From an uncultured Pelagibacteraceae bacterium (lineage in GTDB: Bacteria; Pseudomonadota; Alphaproteobacteria; Pelagibacterales; Pelagibacteraceae), in assembly GCA_902524535.1 (NCBI GenBank), contig CABZDR010000002.1, positions 1 through 64,000 of the forward strand: a DNA stretch of 64,000 bases, given 5' to 3'. A program made the translations under genes and the position numbers. Shown here piece after piece: positions 9,935-19,618 of this stretch. The notes under the pieces were generated by a model. That model did not search any database and was not told where the DNA came from. It saw only the letters and a program-made list of their open reading frames with translations. Position 1 is the first letter of the stretch. The number at the start of each line of letters is the position of its first letter.

Positions 9935-10221
9935 TATTCAATCACCTTAGGTACTACAAAATAATCCTCGTTATCCTGAGGAGAATTTTTAATAATTTGT
10001 TCTCTGATATTCTTACTTTTTACTTCATCAGATCTTAATTTTAAGGTTGTTTCAGCGATAGAAGTTAATGGTTCTACATTGTCAGTTTTTAATTCGTTAA
10101 GTTTTTCAATAAATTCAAAAATAGAATTTAAATCACCAGCTAATTTTTCAGCTCTTTGCTCGTCAACTGAAATTCTTGCCAATTTAGATATATGTTTTAT
10201 TGTTTTAAGATCTATACTCAT
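9934..10221 (-). CDS. gatC: Asp-tRNA(Asn)/Glu-tRNA(Gln) amidotransferase subunit C
   Basis: This is the 95-residue scaffold subunit that wraps around GatA and GatB. It has the typical GatC pattern: HISKLARISVDEQRAEKLAGDLNSIFEFIEKLNELKTDNVEP at the start and a C-terminal YFVVPKVIE. It is the first gene of the gatCAB operon and lies head to head with ruvX, with only 50 bases between the two start codons, so the promoters must sit in or overlap that gap. I saw no convincing consensus promoter there. Confidence 0.95.
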   Translation of the reverse strand: MSIDLKTIKHISKLARISVDEQRAEKLAGDLNSIFEFIEKLNELKTDNVEPLTSIAETTLKLRSDEVKSKNIREQIIKNSPQDNEDYFVVPKVIE

Positions 10222-10271
10222 ATGCTATTTAAATATGAGGCAAAGTATCACTTAAGTTTAAAATATACAAT

Positions 10272-10727
10272 ATGATCACTTTAGAGGAATTTAAAAAAAA
10301 ACACTCAGATAAGTGTAGATTGATAGGTTTAGACCTTGGATCTAAAAGAATTGGTGTGTCAATCTGTGATGACAAACAACTAATAGCCACTCCATTAAAA
10401 ACAATAAATAGAAATTCGTTAGAAGACCTTGTTGATGAACTAAAATTAATTATCAATGAAAATAATATAAAAGGAATCATTGTTGGAAATCCTTTGAATA
10501 TGGATGGATCCTCCGGTAGGTCAGCTCAATCAGTAAAAAATACAACTGAAAATATTGAAAAAAACTTAGATATTCCAATTTGTCTCTGGGATGAGAGACT
10601 CTCAACTGTTGGCGTTTTTAATCTGTCTAGTCAATTAGATATTAATGTGAGTAAAAGAGAAAAAAAGATAGATGAAAATGCTGCTGCTTTTATATTACAA
10701 GGAGCTTTAGATTTTTTGAATAATTAA
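10272..10727 (+). CDS. ruvX: Putative pre-16S rRNA nuclease / RuvX (YqgF family)
   Basis: This 151-residue RNase-H-like protein has the YqgF acidic active-site motifs: GLDLGSKRIGVSICD near the N-terminus, VGNPLNMDGSSG in the middle, and WDERLSTV with DENAAAFILQ at the end. The family matures the 16S rRNA 5' end and may resolve Holliday junctions. It is the first plus-strand gene of the run ruvX-pyrB-pyrC'-plsY-topA; the 42-base gap to pyrB suggests one transcript. Confidence 0.92.
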   Translation: MITLEEFKKKHSDKCRLIGLDLGSKRIGVSICDDKQLIATPLKTINRNSLEDLVDELKLIINENNIKGIIVGNPLNMDGSSGRSAQSVKNTTENIEKNLDIPICLWDERLSTVGVFNLSSQLDINVSKREKKIDENAAAFILQGALDFLNN

Positions 10728-10769
10728 TACTTGCTATTATATGAGTTTATAGTTATAGAGTTGGTTTTA

Positions 10770-11711
10770 ATGGCAATTAAAATAAATCAGGCTATTAAAA
10801 TTTCCCAAAAACACCTTTTAGGAATTCAAGATTTATCAATTAATGATGTTAACTTAATACTTGATGAAGCAAATTCATTTATAAAAGTAAATCAAAGTAA
10901 AAATAAGAAAGTTGATGTTTTAAGAGGTAAAACTCAAATTAATTTATTTTTTGAACCTTCCACTAGAACTCAAAGCTCGTTTGAATTAGCTGGTAAAAGA
11001 CTTGGGGCTGATGTTATGTCAATGAATATAAGCAACTCAGCAATTAAAAAAGGTGAAACATTAATAGATACAGCAATGACACTAAATGCAATGCATCCTG
11101 ATATTATTGTAATTAGACATCAAGATTCTGGGGCATGTAATCTACTTTCACAAAAAGTAAACTGTGCGGTTCTAAATGCTGGTGATGGAAGAAGAGAGCA
11201 CCCTACTCAGGCTTTATTAGATGCTTTAACAATTATTACTCGTAAAAAAAAAATTCAAGGATTAAAAATTGCAATCTGTGGAGATATTCTTCATTCAAGA
11301 GTTGCCAGATCAAATATTTACTTACTTAGTATGTTAGGAGCAGAAGTGAACATTATTGCTCCAACAAATCTTATGCCAAAAGAAATTGAAAAATTTGGTG
11401 TTAATACTTTTACAGATATGAAAAAAGGATTGAAAGATTGTGATATTGTTATGATGTTGAGATTACAAAATGAACGAATGACGAGTTCATATCTTTCATC
11501 CAACAGAGAATATTACGAATATTATGGATTAACTCCTGATAAATTAGAACATGCCAAATCTGATGCTTTAATTATGCACCCTGGTCCAATGAACAGAGGT
11601 ATAGAAATAGATACAATGTTAGCAGATGACATCAACAAAAGTGTCATTAAAGAGCAAGTTGAATTAGGTGTAGCGGTAAGAATGGCTTGTCTTAAAATAT
11701 TTTGTACATAA
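10770..11711 (+). CDS. pyrB: Aspartate carbamoyltransferase catalytic subunit
   Basis: ATCase condenses carbamoyl phosphate with aspartate in pyrimidine synthesis. Motifs are [15 protein letters not shown] (carbamoyl phosphate binding), [12 protein letters not shown], and [12 protein letters not shown] near the C-terminus. The track start at 10731 is TTG; the ATG at 10770 ([10 protein letters not shown]) is preferred and gives 313 residues, a normal length. No regulatory chain gene (pyrI) is present. The stop overlaps the start of the dihydroorotase-like gene (TAATG), the arrangement of bacterial ATCases that form a complex with an inactive dihydroorotase homologue. Confidence 0.96.
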   Translation: MAIKINQAIKISQKHLLGIQDLSINDVNLILDEANSFIKVNQSKNKKVDVLRGKTQINLFFEPSTRTQSSFELAGKRLGADVMSMNISNSAIKKGETLIDTAMTLNAMHPDIIVIRHQDSGACNLLSQKVNCAVLNAGDGRREHPTQALLDALTIITRKKKIQGLKIAICGDILHSRVARSNIYLLSMLGAEVNIIAPTNLMPKEIEKFGVNTFTDMKKGLKDCDIVMMLRLQNERMTSSYLSSNREYYEYYGLTPDKLEHAKSDALIMHPGPMNRGIEIDTMLADDINKSVIKEQVELGVAVRMACLKIFCT

Positions 11712-12997
11712 TGAAAAAACAATATTTTATAAACGCAAATATAATTGATCCTTATAACTCCATGAATGAGAATGGGGGTCTGATTATAAGTGAAGATGGG
11801 AAAATTGAGGCTATAGGAAAAAAAGTAAATATTAATAATTTACCAAGTAGAGAGAAACCAATTGATTTAAAAGGTAAGTATATTTTCCCTGGATTAGTCG
11901 ATATGCGAGTTTTTGTTGGTGAACCGGGCTATGAGTATAAAGAAAATTTTAGGACACTGAGTAACGCGGCACTCTCGGGTGGTGTCACTTCAGTTGTGAC
12001 AATGCCAAATACAGATCCAGTAATTGATAACGTTTCCATAGTCGACTTTTTAAAAAGAAGAGGAAGAGATAAATCAAAGATAAATGTTTTTCCATGTGCC
12101 TCTTTAACAAAAAATACTGAGGGTACAAATATGACTGAGTTTGGTTTGTTACAAAATAAAGGAATAATTGCATTCACCGATGGCGTTAAAACAATCCAAA
12201 ACCCAAGATTAATGTCTAGAATAATGAACTCAGCTAAAGACTTAGGTAGCTTAATAATGCAGCACGCTGAAGATTATGAGTTAGCAAAAAATGGTATGAT
12301 TAACTCTGGAATAATTGCTTCAAAATTAGGTCTATCTGGTATACCTGAAATCGCTGAACGTATTCTGATCGAAAGAGATTTAACATTACTGGAAAAGGTT
12401 AAATGTAGATATCATATCTCTCAATTATCATCACAAAAGTCTGTCGAGGTAATTAAATCAAGAAAGGAAATAGTAAAATTCACATGTGGAGTTTCAGTTA
12501 ACAACTTATCTTTAAATGAAAATGATATAGGAGATTTCAAAACATTTTTGAAATTATCTCCACCATTAAGAAGAGAGGAAGATAGAATGGCTTTAGTACA
12601 AGGTTTAAAGGACGATTTGATTGATGTTATAGTTTCAGATCATAAGCCTGAAGATGAAGAGTCAAAAAGATTAACCTTTGCTCAAGCAGCAACCGGTGCA
12701 TCAGGGATAGAAACTCTGCTTTCTCTAAGTTTAGAATTATATCATAACGGATCACTCAAATTAGAGACAATAATAAAATCATTGACTTCAAACCCTGCTA
12801 AAATATTAAAAATTAATAAAGGGAATCTATCTATTGGTAATGATGCCGATCTTTGCATAGTAGATATAGATAAACCATGGATTGTAAAAAAAGATAAACT
12901 TATCTCAAAATCAAAAAATACATCTATCGAAGATAAAAAACTTCAAGGCAAAGTCACTAATACATTTGTAAAAGGTAAAGAATTATTTAAGCTATAG
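11711..12997 (+). CDS. Dihydroorotase homologue lacking the HxH metal motif (PyrC'/PyrX type)
   Basis: This is a 428-residue amidohydrolase of the class I dihydroorotase type. The track start is TTG at 11702; the ATG at 11711 overlaps the pyrB stop and is the real start. The usual strand-1 metal motif DMHVHLREPG reads DMRVFVGEPG here, so both metal-binding histidines are lost (Arg66, Phe68). Later positions remain: HAED, YHISQL and SDHKP. Inactive homologues encoded next to pyrB (pyrC' or pyrX in Pseudomonas) serve as structural partners of ATCase, and that is the likely role. A catalytic dihydroorotase should be encoded outside the window. Confidence 0.85.
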   Translation: MKKQYFINANIIDPYNSMNENGGLIISEDGKIEAIGKKVNINNLPSREKPIDLKGKYIFPGLVDMRVFVGEPGYEYKENFRTLSNAALSGGVTSVVTMPNTDPVIDNVSIVDFLKRRGRDKSKINVFPCASLTKNTEGTNMTEFGLLQNKGIIAFTDGVKTIQNPRLMSRIMNSAKDLGSLIMQHAEDYELAKNGMINSGIIASKLGLSGIPEIAERILIERDLTLLEKVKCRYHISQLSSQKSVEVIKSRKEIVKFTCGVSVNNLSLNENDIGDFKTFLKLSPPLRREEDRMALVQGLKDDLIDVIVSDHKPEDEESKRLTFAQAATGASGIETLLSLSLELYHNGSLKLETIIKSLTSNPAKILKINKGNLSIGNDADLCIVDIDKPWIVKKDKLISKSKNTSIEDKKLQGKVTNTFVKGKELFKL

Positions 12998-12998
12998 T

Positions 12999-13577
12999 AT
13001 GGATATTTTAATCATAGGTATAATTTCATATTTAGTGGGATCAATTCCATTTGGATTAATATTAACAAAAATTTTTTTGAAAAAAGATATAAGAGATATA
13101 GGATCTGGAAATATTGGAGCTACAAATGTACTTAGAACTGGTAACAAGACAGTTGGTTATATAACATTATTTCTTGATATTTTAAAAGCTGTTATCCCTG
13201 TTATATTTGTTAAAATTTATTACACAGATTTATTATATTTGTCATCATTATGCGCATTTATAGGTCACGTATTTCCTGTATGGCTGAAATTTAAAGGAGG
13301 CAAAGGTGTTGCAACATATGTTGGCATTTTGTTTGCAATAAATATTTATTTTGGAATTATTTTTGCTTTATCTTGGTTAATAATTTTTGCCTTAACAAAA
13401 TATTCATCTTTATCTTCATTAATTGCCTCTATATCAGTTCCTGTGTATTTACTAATCACAGTTCAATTTAACGATGTATTTTTTTTTATAGTCATGTTTG
13501 TGTTAATATTTTTTACCCATCGAGAAAATATTAAAAGATTGAAAAATAAAGAAGAAACTAAGACAAAAATTTATTAG
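12999..13577 (+). CDS. plsY: Acyl-phosphate:glycerol-3-phosphate acyltransferase PlsY
   Basis: This 192-residue inner-membrane protein has the three PlsY signatures: YLVGSIPFGLI with IRDIGSGNIGATNVLR, the phosphate-binding loop KFKGGKGVAT, and FTHRENIKRL near the end. It makes lysophosphatidic acid from acyl phosphate. It starts one base after the pyrC' stop. In many alphaproteobacteria dprA follows plsY, but here topA follows directly, after only 36 bases that contain a hairpin. Confidence 0.94.
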   Translation: MDILIIGIISYLVGSIPFGLILTKIFLKKDIRDIGSGNIGATNVLRTGNKTVGYITLFLDILKAVIPVIFVKIYYTDLLYLSSLCAFIGHVFPVWLKFKGGKGVATYVGILFAINIYFGIIFALSWLIIFALTKYSSLSSLIASISVPVYLLITVQFNDVFFFIVMFVLIFFTHRENIKRLKNKEETKTKIY

Positions 13578-13580
13578 TTT

Positions 13581-13605
13581 GACTATCTAACTCTTTTAGG
13601 TAGTT
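13581..13605 (+). promoter_or_regulatory. Hairpin just upstream of topA
   Basis: In the short plsY-topA gap, CTATCTAA and TTAGGTAG can pair around a five-base loop (one G-U pair), and the flanking A-T and G-U extend the stem to about 10 pairs. It ends 8 bases before the topA ATG. The T-run that follows is too short for a confident terminator, so it may be an attenuating or processing hairpin instead. I saw it by eye and calculated no folding energy. Confidence 0.4.
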
Positions 13606-13613
13606 TGTCATTT

Positions 13614-16193
13614 ATGAACTTGGTCATTGTAGAAAGTCCAGCTAAAGCCAAAACTATTAATAAATATTTGGGAGATAATTATAAAGTATTAGCTAGTTAT
13701 GGGCATATTAGAGATTTACCTTCTAAAAATGGTTCAGTTGATCCAGATCAAGATTTTAAGATGGAATGGGAAATTGATAGCTTTTCAAAAAAATATCTTA
13801 AAGAAATTACTGATGCAGCCAAAGATTCTTCAAAGATTATATTAGCTACCGATCCTGATCGTGAAGGAGAAGCAATAGCTTGGCATGTAAAAGAGTATCT
13901 AAATGAAAAAAAACTTCTTAAAGATAAAGAAATTGAAAGGGTTGTTTTTAACGAGATTACAAAAAAAGCAGTAATTCATGGCATTGAAAATCCAAGACAA
14001 ATTGAACCGCTTTTAGTTGATGCTTACATGGCTCGAAGAGCATTAGATTACTTAGTAGGCTTTAATATCTCACCAATATTATGGACAAAACTTCCAGGCT
14101 CTAAATCTGCGGGAAGAGTTCAATCAGTAGCTTTAAAATTGATAACTGAAAGAGAGCATGAAATTGAGTCCTTTAAGCCAGAGGAATTTTGGACTTTAAG
14201 TGTCAAATTTAAAGATGAAAAAAATCAAAATATCTTTGCAAGTATTAGTCAACTAGATAACAACAAAATTGAAAAATTCTCTTTTAGAAATAAGGATGAG
14301 ATAAATAAAGCTATATCAAGCATCAATCAAAAAAAATTTAGTATTACTGATATATCAAGTAAAGTGGTAAATCGTAATCCATCAGGACCATTTACTACAT
14401 CAACTCTTCAACAAACAGCTTCAAGTCGACTAGGGTTTGGTGCATCAAGAACTATGCAAATTGCTCAAAAACTTTACCAAGGAGTCGAAATTGAAGGAGA
14501 AACTATAGGTTTGATAACATATATGAGAACAGATGGTACTAATTTATCAAAAGATGCTGTTGTGGCTTTTAGAGATTATATAAAAAAAGAAATCGGTAAT
14601 GAATATCTACCTGAGAGTGCTTTAAATTACTCCGGCAAAAAGGCAAAAAATGCACAAGAGGCACATGAAGCAATAAGACCCACAGATATAATCAGGACTC
14701 CCCAAAGTGTAAAAAAGTATCTAAGCACAGATCAAAATAAACTTTATGATTTAATATGGAGTAGAGCTTTATCTTCTCAAATGCAATCTGCTAAATTTGA
14801 TAGAAATACTATTACGATTACATCAAATAATGATGATACAGTATGCAAAGCAAGTGGATCAGTTCTTAAATTTGATGGATTTTTAAAGATATATAATAAT
14901 CAAGGTAAGGATGATGATGAAAACATTCTTCCCTCTGTGTCTAAAGGATTTGTAAATATTGAGTCCTTAATAGATGAACAGCATTTTACACAACCTCCTC
15001 CAAGATATTCTGAGGCTAGCTTAGTAAAAAAACTAGAGGAATTAGGAATAGGAAGACCATCTACTTATGCAAGTATAATTTCTACAATAGCAAATAGAGG
15101 TTACGCAGAGATATTGAATAAAAGATTTTTTCCTACAGATAGAGGAAAACTTATTTCAGCTTTTCTTGAAAAATTGTTCTCAAAATATGTGGATTATAAC
15201 TTTACTGCTGGTTTAGAAGATCAATTAGACGAAATTACAACTGGAAAAGAGAGCTGGATTAAGGTTCTGGAGCTTTTCTGGAAAGACTTCAACAACAATG
15301 TCGCTGAAGTGAAGGAAAAAAGAACAAGAGAGGTTTTAGATCTATTAAATGAAAGTTTAGGAGATTTGGTTTTCGATAAGGATGATAAAGGAAACATTGT
15401 AAGAAAGTGTCAATTATGTAATTCAGGGACACTGAGCTTAAAGAATAGCTTTAGAGGTGGTGCATTTATTGGTTGTTCAAATTACCCTGAATGTAAATTT
15501 ACTAGACCTTTATCTAAAGCTAAAGCGGCTGCACAAGCTCAGTTAGCTGAACCAAAATTTATTGGAAAACATGAGAACGGTAATGATATATATCTTAAAA
15601 ACGGCAGATTCGGTCCATATTTGCAATATGAAAAAATTCCAGAGAATATAGAAATTGAAAAAATACCAAAGAAAAAAAGCAAAATAAAAAAACTTAAATC
15701 AAATGTAAATGAACTTTTAAAAAATGTCTCTATCCCAAAAGGTTTGGAGCTAGATAGTATAGATTTAGAAAAAGCAAAATTTTTATGCTCACTACCAAAA
15801 TCTTTAGGAATAAATCCTGATAATCAAAAAGAAATTACTTTAAACACAGGAAGATTTGGTCCTTACCTGAAATGTGAAAATAAATCAGCACGAATAGAAA
15901 ATGTTGAAGAGATTTTCTCTATTGGTTTAAATAGAGCGATAATATTAATTGCTGAAGCTAAACCAGGGAGAATGTCTTCTTCGATGATCAAAGATTTGGG
16001 TGAACACCCTGAGGATAAAAAACCAGTTAGAATTATGAAAGGACAATACGGACCTTATATCAAATATAAATCTCTTAATGCTACAATACCTGAGGAAAAA
16101 GATCCTACAGAACTTACTATGGAAGAAGCGTTAATATTGATTGAGAAAAGAAAAGAATACGATAAAACAAAAAAGAAAAAAAAGAAAAGATGA
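13614..16193 (+). CDS. topA: DNA topoisomerase I
   Basis: This type IA topoisomerase relaxes negative supercoils. The TOPRIM domain contains VIVESPAKAKTI and ILATDPDREGEAIAWH; the catalytic Tyr lies in GLITYMRTDGTN; a C4 zinc motif (CQLCNSG through GCSNYPEC) follows at about residue 600. Two or more topoisomerase C-terminal repeats (GRFGPYLQYE, GRFGPYLKCE, GQYGPYIKYK) precede a Lys-rich tail. The track start is TTG at 13605; the ATG at 13614 (MNLVIVESPAK) fits the family and gives 859 residues. The stop overlaps the next start as ATGA. Confidence 0.96.
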   Translation: MNLVIVESPAKAKTINKYLGDNYKVLASYGHIRDLPSKNGSVDPDQDFKMEWEIDSFSKKYLKEITDAAKDSSKIILATDPDREGEAIAWHVKEYLNEKKLLKDKEIERVVFNEITKKAVIHGIENPRQIEPLLVDAYMARRALDYLVGFNISPILWTKLPGSKSAGRVQSVALKLITEREHEIESFKPEEFWTLSVKFKDEKNQNIFASISQLDNNKIEKFSFRNKDEINKAISSINQKKFSITDISSKVVNRNPSGPFTTSTLQQTASSRLGFGASRTMQIAQKLYQGVEIEGETIGLITYMRTDGTNLSKDAVVAFRDYIKKEIGNEYLPESALNYSGKKAKNAQEAHEAIRPTDIIRTPQSVKKYLSTDQNKLYDLIWSRALSSQMQSAKFDRNTITITSNNDDTVCKASGSVLKFDGFLKIYNNQGKDDDENILPSVSKGFVNIESLIDEQHFTQPPPRYSEASLVKKLEELGIGRPSTYASIISTIANRGYAEILNKRFFPTDRGKLISAFLEKLFSKYVDYNFTAGLEDQLDEITTGKESWIKVLELFWKDFNNNVAEVKEKRTREVLDLLNESLGDLVFDKDDKGNIVRKCQLCNSGTLSLKNSFRGGAFIGCSNYPECKFTRPLSKAKAAAQAQLAEPKFIGKHENGNDIYLKNGRFGPYLQYEKIPENIEIEKIPKKKSKIKKLKSNVNELLKNVSIPKGLELDSIDLEKAKFLCSLPKSLGINPDNQKEITLNTGRFGPYLKCENKSARIENVEEIFSIGLNRAIILIAEAKPGRMSSSMIKDLGEHPEDKKPVRIMKGQYGPYIKYKSLNATIPEEKDPTELTMEEALILIEKRKEYDKTKKKKKKR

Positions 16194-16651
16194 ATTATCA
16201 AAAAAACTTGGAAAAACTTGGGTTAAAACTTCCTGATGCTAAAGCACCAGTGGGAAATTATGTTGCAACAAAAATAACAGGGAAGATGTTATTTGTTTCA
16301 GGACAAATTTCAATTAATGAAAAAGGTGAATTAATAAAAGGAAAAGTTGGAAAAGATTTAGATGTAGACTCGGGTTATAATGCAGCAAAAAGATGTGCAT
16401 TAAGTATTATTTCTCAAATAATGAAGGCATGCGATAATGATCTAACAAAAATCAAATCTTGTATTAAACTAACAGGTTTTGTTAATTCTACTGAAAATTT
16501 TCAGGATCAACCTAAAGTAATTAATGGTGCATCTGATTTAATTGCATCTGTTTTTGGAGATTCAGGAATGCATACAAGAGCAGCTGTAAGTGTTAATAGT
16601 CTGCCCTTAGGTGTTGCTGTTGAAGTTGATGCTATATTTGAGTTAAATTAA
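16190..16651 (+). CDS. RidA/YjgF-like protein
   Basis: This 153-residue protein is of the RidA superfamily, in the longer subgroup with an N-terminal extension (YQKNLEKLGLKLPDA). Conserved points are MLFVSGQIS, the central FVNSTENFQDQPKVINGAS, and HTRAAVSVNSLPLGVAVEVDAI, in which the Arg matches the RidA substrate-binding arginine. Canonical RidA deaminates reactive enamines and imines from PLP enzymes; the exact substrate of this subgroup is unknown. It is coupled to topA by ATGA and converges with ugd. Confidence 0.85.
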   Translation: MNYQKNLEKLGLKLPDAKAPVGNYVATKITGKMLFVSGQISINEKGELIKGKVGKDLDVDSGYNAAKRCALSIISQIMKACDNDLTKIKSCIKLTGFVNSTENFQDQPKVINGASDLIASVFGDSGMHTRAAVSVNSLPLGVAVEVDAIFELN

Positions 16652-16654
16652 AAT

Positions 16655-17956
16655 TTATCTTCCAATACTATAATATTTAAAACCTTGATTTTTTATTTTC
16701 ATTGGAGAGTATATATTTCTCATATCATAAATAATAAATTTTTTACCTCTTACTAAATTCTTAAAATTAATTGATTTAAAATCGTTCCATTCAGTATGAA
16801 TAATCACAAGATCTGAACCTTGTACAGAATCTTTAATATTATCAATATAAAAAACATTTTTTATATTTGAGAACTCTTTTTTGAAACCTGTTGGATCAAA
16901 ATAATTTATTTTAGCCCCTTTTTTTGATAGTGCAGGTATCATTTTTAAACTAGAGGAATCTCTCATATCGTCTGTATTAGCCTTAAATGTGACACCTAGG
17001 AAAGTTATTTTTTTATTTTTAATTTTGTTATTCAAAATTTTATGGACTTTATTAAGTAAAAAATTAGATCTATTTTCATTTGATTTTATGACTGATTTTA
17101 TTACAGAAAGATTTATTTTAAACTTATCAGCAGTAGAAATTATAGCTTTGGTATCTTTTGGAAAACATGATCCACCATAACCGGGCCCTGCCCTTAAAAA
17201 ACGACTCCCAATCCTTTTATCTAAACCCATCCCAATTGAAATATCCTCAACATTTATTCCTGTTTTTTCACATAAATTTGCGATTTCATTAATGAATGTA
17301 ATTTTGGTAGCCAAAAAAGCATTTGATGAATATTTGATTAATTCTGCTGCTCTTCTTGATGTATGAATATATTGAGCTCCTTTAGAAATTAAAGGTGCAT
17401 ATAAATTATTCATTAAACGGTTAGACTTTTTATCATTAGATCCTACAACTATTCTATCAGGAAAAATAAAATCTCGAATAGCTTCCCCTTCTCTTAAAAA
17501 TTCTGGATTTGATACAACGGAAAATTTATTTTTGTTATTCGTTTTTTTTAATATAATTTTTTCAATTTCATCACCTGTTGTTACAGGCACTGTTGACTTA
17601 GTAACTATGATCTTAAACTTATTAATTGATAAGCTTATTTGTTTAGCTACTTGAAAAATTTGACTTAGATCTGCACTACTACCTCCCTTTTTTGTTGGTG
17701 TTCCAACACAAATAAAAATTATATCAGAGTCTTTTACTGATTTTTTTAAATCTGATGAAAATTTTAATCTTTTATTTTTATAATTTTTATTTACTAGTTC
17801 AGTAAGTCCAGGTTCATAAATAGGAATTTTTCCTTTAGTAAGTAAATCTATTTTTTTTAAGTCTTTATCAACGCAAATTACATTATTACCTAGATCAGCA
17901 AAACATACACCGCTAACTAATCCCACATAACCTGTTCCTATCATACAAAGCTTCAT
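16655..17956 (-). CDS. ugd: UDP-glucose 6-dehydrogenase
   Basis: It oxidises UDP-glucose to UDP-glucuronate with two NAD+. The N-terminal Rossmann motif MIGTGYVGLVSGVCFADLG and the catalytic Cys in GYGGSCFPKD are clear; VTFKANTDDMRDSSS marks the C-terminal domain. The track extends the frame to 18007, but the ATG at 17956 overlaps the galU stop (ATGA) and begins directly at the Rossmann fold, giving 433 residues. With galU it forms a two-gene route from glucose-1-phosphate to UDP-glucuronate for surface glycans. Confidence 0.94.
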   Translation of the reverse strand: MKLCMIGTGYVGLVSGVCFADLGNNVICVDKDLKKIDLLTKGKIPIYEPGLTELVNKNYKNKRLKFSSDLKKSVKDSDIIFICVGTPTKKGGSSADLSQIFQVAKQISLSINKFKIIVTKSTVPVTTGDEIEKIILKKTNNKNKFSVVSNPEFLREGEAIRDFIFPDRIVVGSNDKKSNRLMNNLYAPLISKGAQYIHTSRRAAELIKYSSNAFLATKITFINEIANLCEKTGINVEDISIGMGLDKRIGSRFLRAGPGYGGSCFPKDTKAIISTADKFKINLSVIKSVIKSNENRSNFLLNKVHKILNNKIKNKKITFLGVTFKANTDDMRDSSSLKMIPALSKKGAKINYFDPTGFKKEFSNIKNVFYIDNIKDSVQGSDLVIIHTEWNDFKSINFKNLVRGKKFIIYDMRNIYSPMKIKNQGFKYYSIGR

Positions 17957-18768
17957 GATTTTGCTATTTCTAATGTTGATTTGATATAACCGCTCATACT
18001 TCCACAATCTAAATATTTCCCAGTGAAGTTATGAGCGATAAATTTTTCATCGTTTTGTATCAATGATTGTATTGCATCAGTAATGTGAATTTCTCCACCT
18101 TTGCCTGGTTTTTGATTTAATAATTTAGAAAATATTTTTTTTGGAAGAACATATCGTCCTATTACAGCTTTATTTGATGGTGCTGTTGAGATTGAAGGTT
18201 TTTCAATAACATCTTTTATAACGTAATTATTTTTATTTAATTTTTTTCCTAATTTATAAATTCCCCATCTTGAGACAGTTTTTTTTGGGACATTCATACT
18301 TGCCATTACTGATGATTTATAACGGTTATGTATATTAATCATCGACTTTGAGCAATTTTTCTTAATTATTAAATCATCTGGTAATAACATAAGAAAAAAA
18401 TCATCTGTAATAAATTTTTTTGTTTTTAAAACTGCATCACCTGTTCCTAAAGGTTTATTTTGGTAAACAAATTTAATCATTTTTTTAAATTTCAAAATTT
18501 TTTTATATTCTTTAAGAACTCTAGGATCTTTCTTCTTTTTTATTATCTTTTTATAAAAGTCATCCTTGTAAAAATAATTTTTTATCATTTGTTTTTTTTT
18601 TGAAATTATAAAAATTATCTTTTTAATACCAGCATCTGCACATTCATCTAAAATATATTCAATTCCTGGTTTTCCATTAATAGGAAGAAGTTCTTTGGCA
18701 AATATACTAGTTAAAGGTAATAACCTTGTGCCTAAACCAGCTAATGGAATAATTGCTTGTTTAATCAT
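17953..18768 (-). CDS. galU: UTP-glucose-1-phosphate uridylyltransferase
   Basis: It makes UDP-glucose from glucose-1-phosphate and UTP. The nucleotide-binding start PLAGLGTRLLPLTSIFAKELLPI and the segment NKPLGTGDAVL are the GalU pattern; GGEIHITDAIQSL follows near the C-terminus. The length of 271 residues is slightly short for the family. It is coupled to ugd by ATGA. Its start lies only 34 bases from the divergent panC start, so the two genes must share or overlap their promoter DNA. Confidence 0.93.
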   Translation of the reverse strand: MIKQAIIPLAGLGTRLLPLTSIFAKELLPINGKPGIEYILDECADAGIKKIIFIISKKKQMIKNYFYKDDFYKKIIKKKKDPRVLKEYKKILKFKKMIKFVYQNKPLGTGDAVLKTKKFITDDFFLMLLPDDLIIKKNCSKSMINIHNRYKSSVMASMNVPKKTVSRWGIYKLGKKLNKNNYVIKDVIEKPSISTAPSNKAVIGRYVLPKKIFSKLLNQKPGKGGEIHITDAIQSLIQNDEKFIAHNFTGKYLDCGSMSGYIKSTLEIAKS

Positions 18769-18802
18769 TTAAATGTTTTACTTATTAAAATGTTTTATAC
18801 AA

Positions 18803-19615
18803 ATGAAAATTTTATTAAACAATATTGATTTAAATGAGGCATTATTTGACAATTCAAATATTGGATTTGTGCCGACTATGGGTAGTCTTCATGAAGGTCA
18901 TATCTCATTAATCAAAAAATCTTTAAAATTATCCAATAAAACCATTGTAAGTATATTCGTAAATCCTAGACAATTTAATAACAAAGAAGACTATAAAAAA
19001 TATCCTAGAAATATAAAAAAAGATCTAAAGATTTTAAAAAAGCTAAAAGTTGATTTTGTTTACCTCCCTAAAATCAAAGATATCTATAAAGCTAAAAATA
19101 AAATAAAAATTAAACTTAAAAAACAAGATAAGATTATGTGTGCTAAGTATAGAAAGGGTCATTTTGAAGGGGTAATTGAAGTGATGACTCGTTTAACAAA
19201 AATAATAAATCCAACAAAAATATTCATGGGTGAAAAAGATTTTCAACAGTTGTTATTAGTAAAAAGATTTGTTGAAAAAAATTTTAAATCTAAAATTATT
19301 TCTTGTAAAACAATAAGAGATAAAAATAAAATAGCTTTATCATCTAGAAATAATCTTTTAAATAGAAATGATTTAAGGAAAGCAGGTGCAATAGCAAGAG
19401 ATATTATTATTTTTAAAAAAAAATTATCTAAAAAAATGAATTTAAAAAGGTTATTTTTAATGAAAAAAAAAGAACTTAAAAAAAAATATGATATTAAAAT
19501 AGATTATTTTGAATTAAGAAATACAAAAAATCTTCAATTGACTAATAGAATTAAAAACGCCAAAATTTTTATTGGTTATTATATTAGCAGAATAAGGCTT
19601 ATAGATAACTTTTAA
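18803..19615 (+). CDS. panC: Pantothenate synthetase
   Basis: It joins pantoate and beta-alanine with ATP to make pantothenate. The HxGH-type motif PTMGSLHEGHISLI, the MGEKDFQQLLLVKRF segment and the KMSKS-like SSRNN are present. The track start at 18773 gives ten extra residues; the ATG at 18803 (MKILLNNIDLNE) is the likelier start, giving 270 residues. The protein is strongly Lys/Asn/Ile enriched, as its base composition predicts. No panB or panD is nearby. Confidence 0.92.
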   Translation: MKILLNNIDLNEALFDNSNIGFVPTMGSLHEGHISLIKKSLKLSNKTIVSIFVNPRQFNNKEDYKKYPRNIKKDLKILKKLKVDFVYLPKIKDIYKAKNKIKIKLKKQDKIMCAKYRKGHFEGVIEVMTRLTKIINPTKIFMGEKDFQQLLLVKRFVEKNFKSKIISCKTIRDKNKIALSSRNNLLNRNDLRKAGAIARDIIIFKKKLSKKMNLKRLFLMKKKELKKKYDIKIDYFELRNTKNLQLTNRIKNAKIFIGYYISRIRLIDNF

Positions 19616-19618
19616 TGT

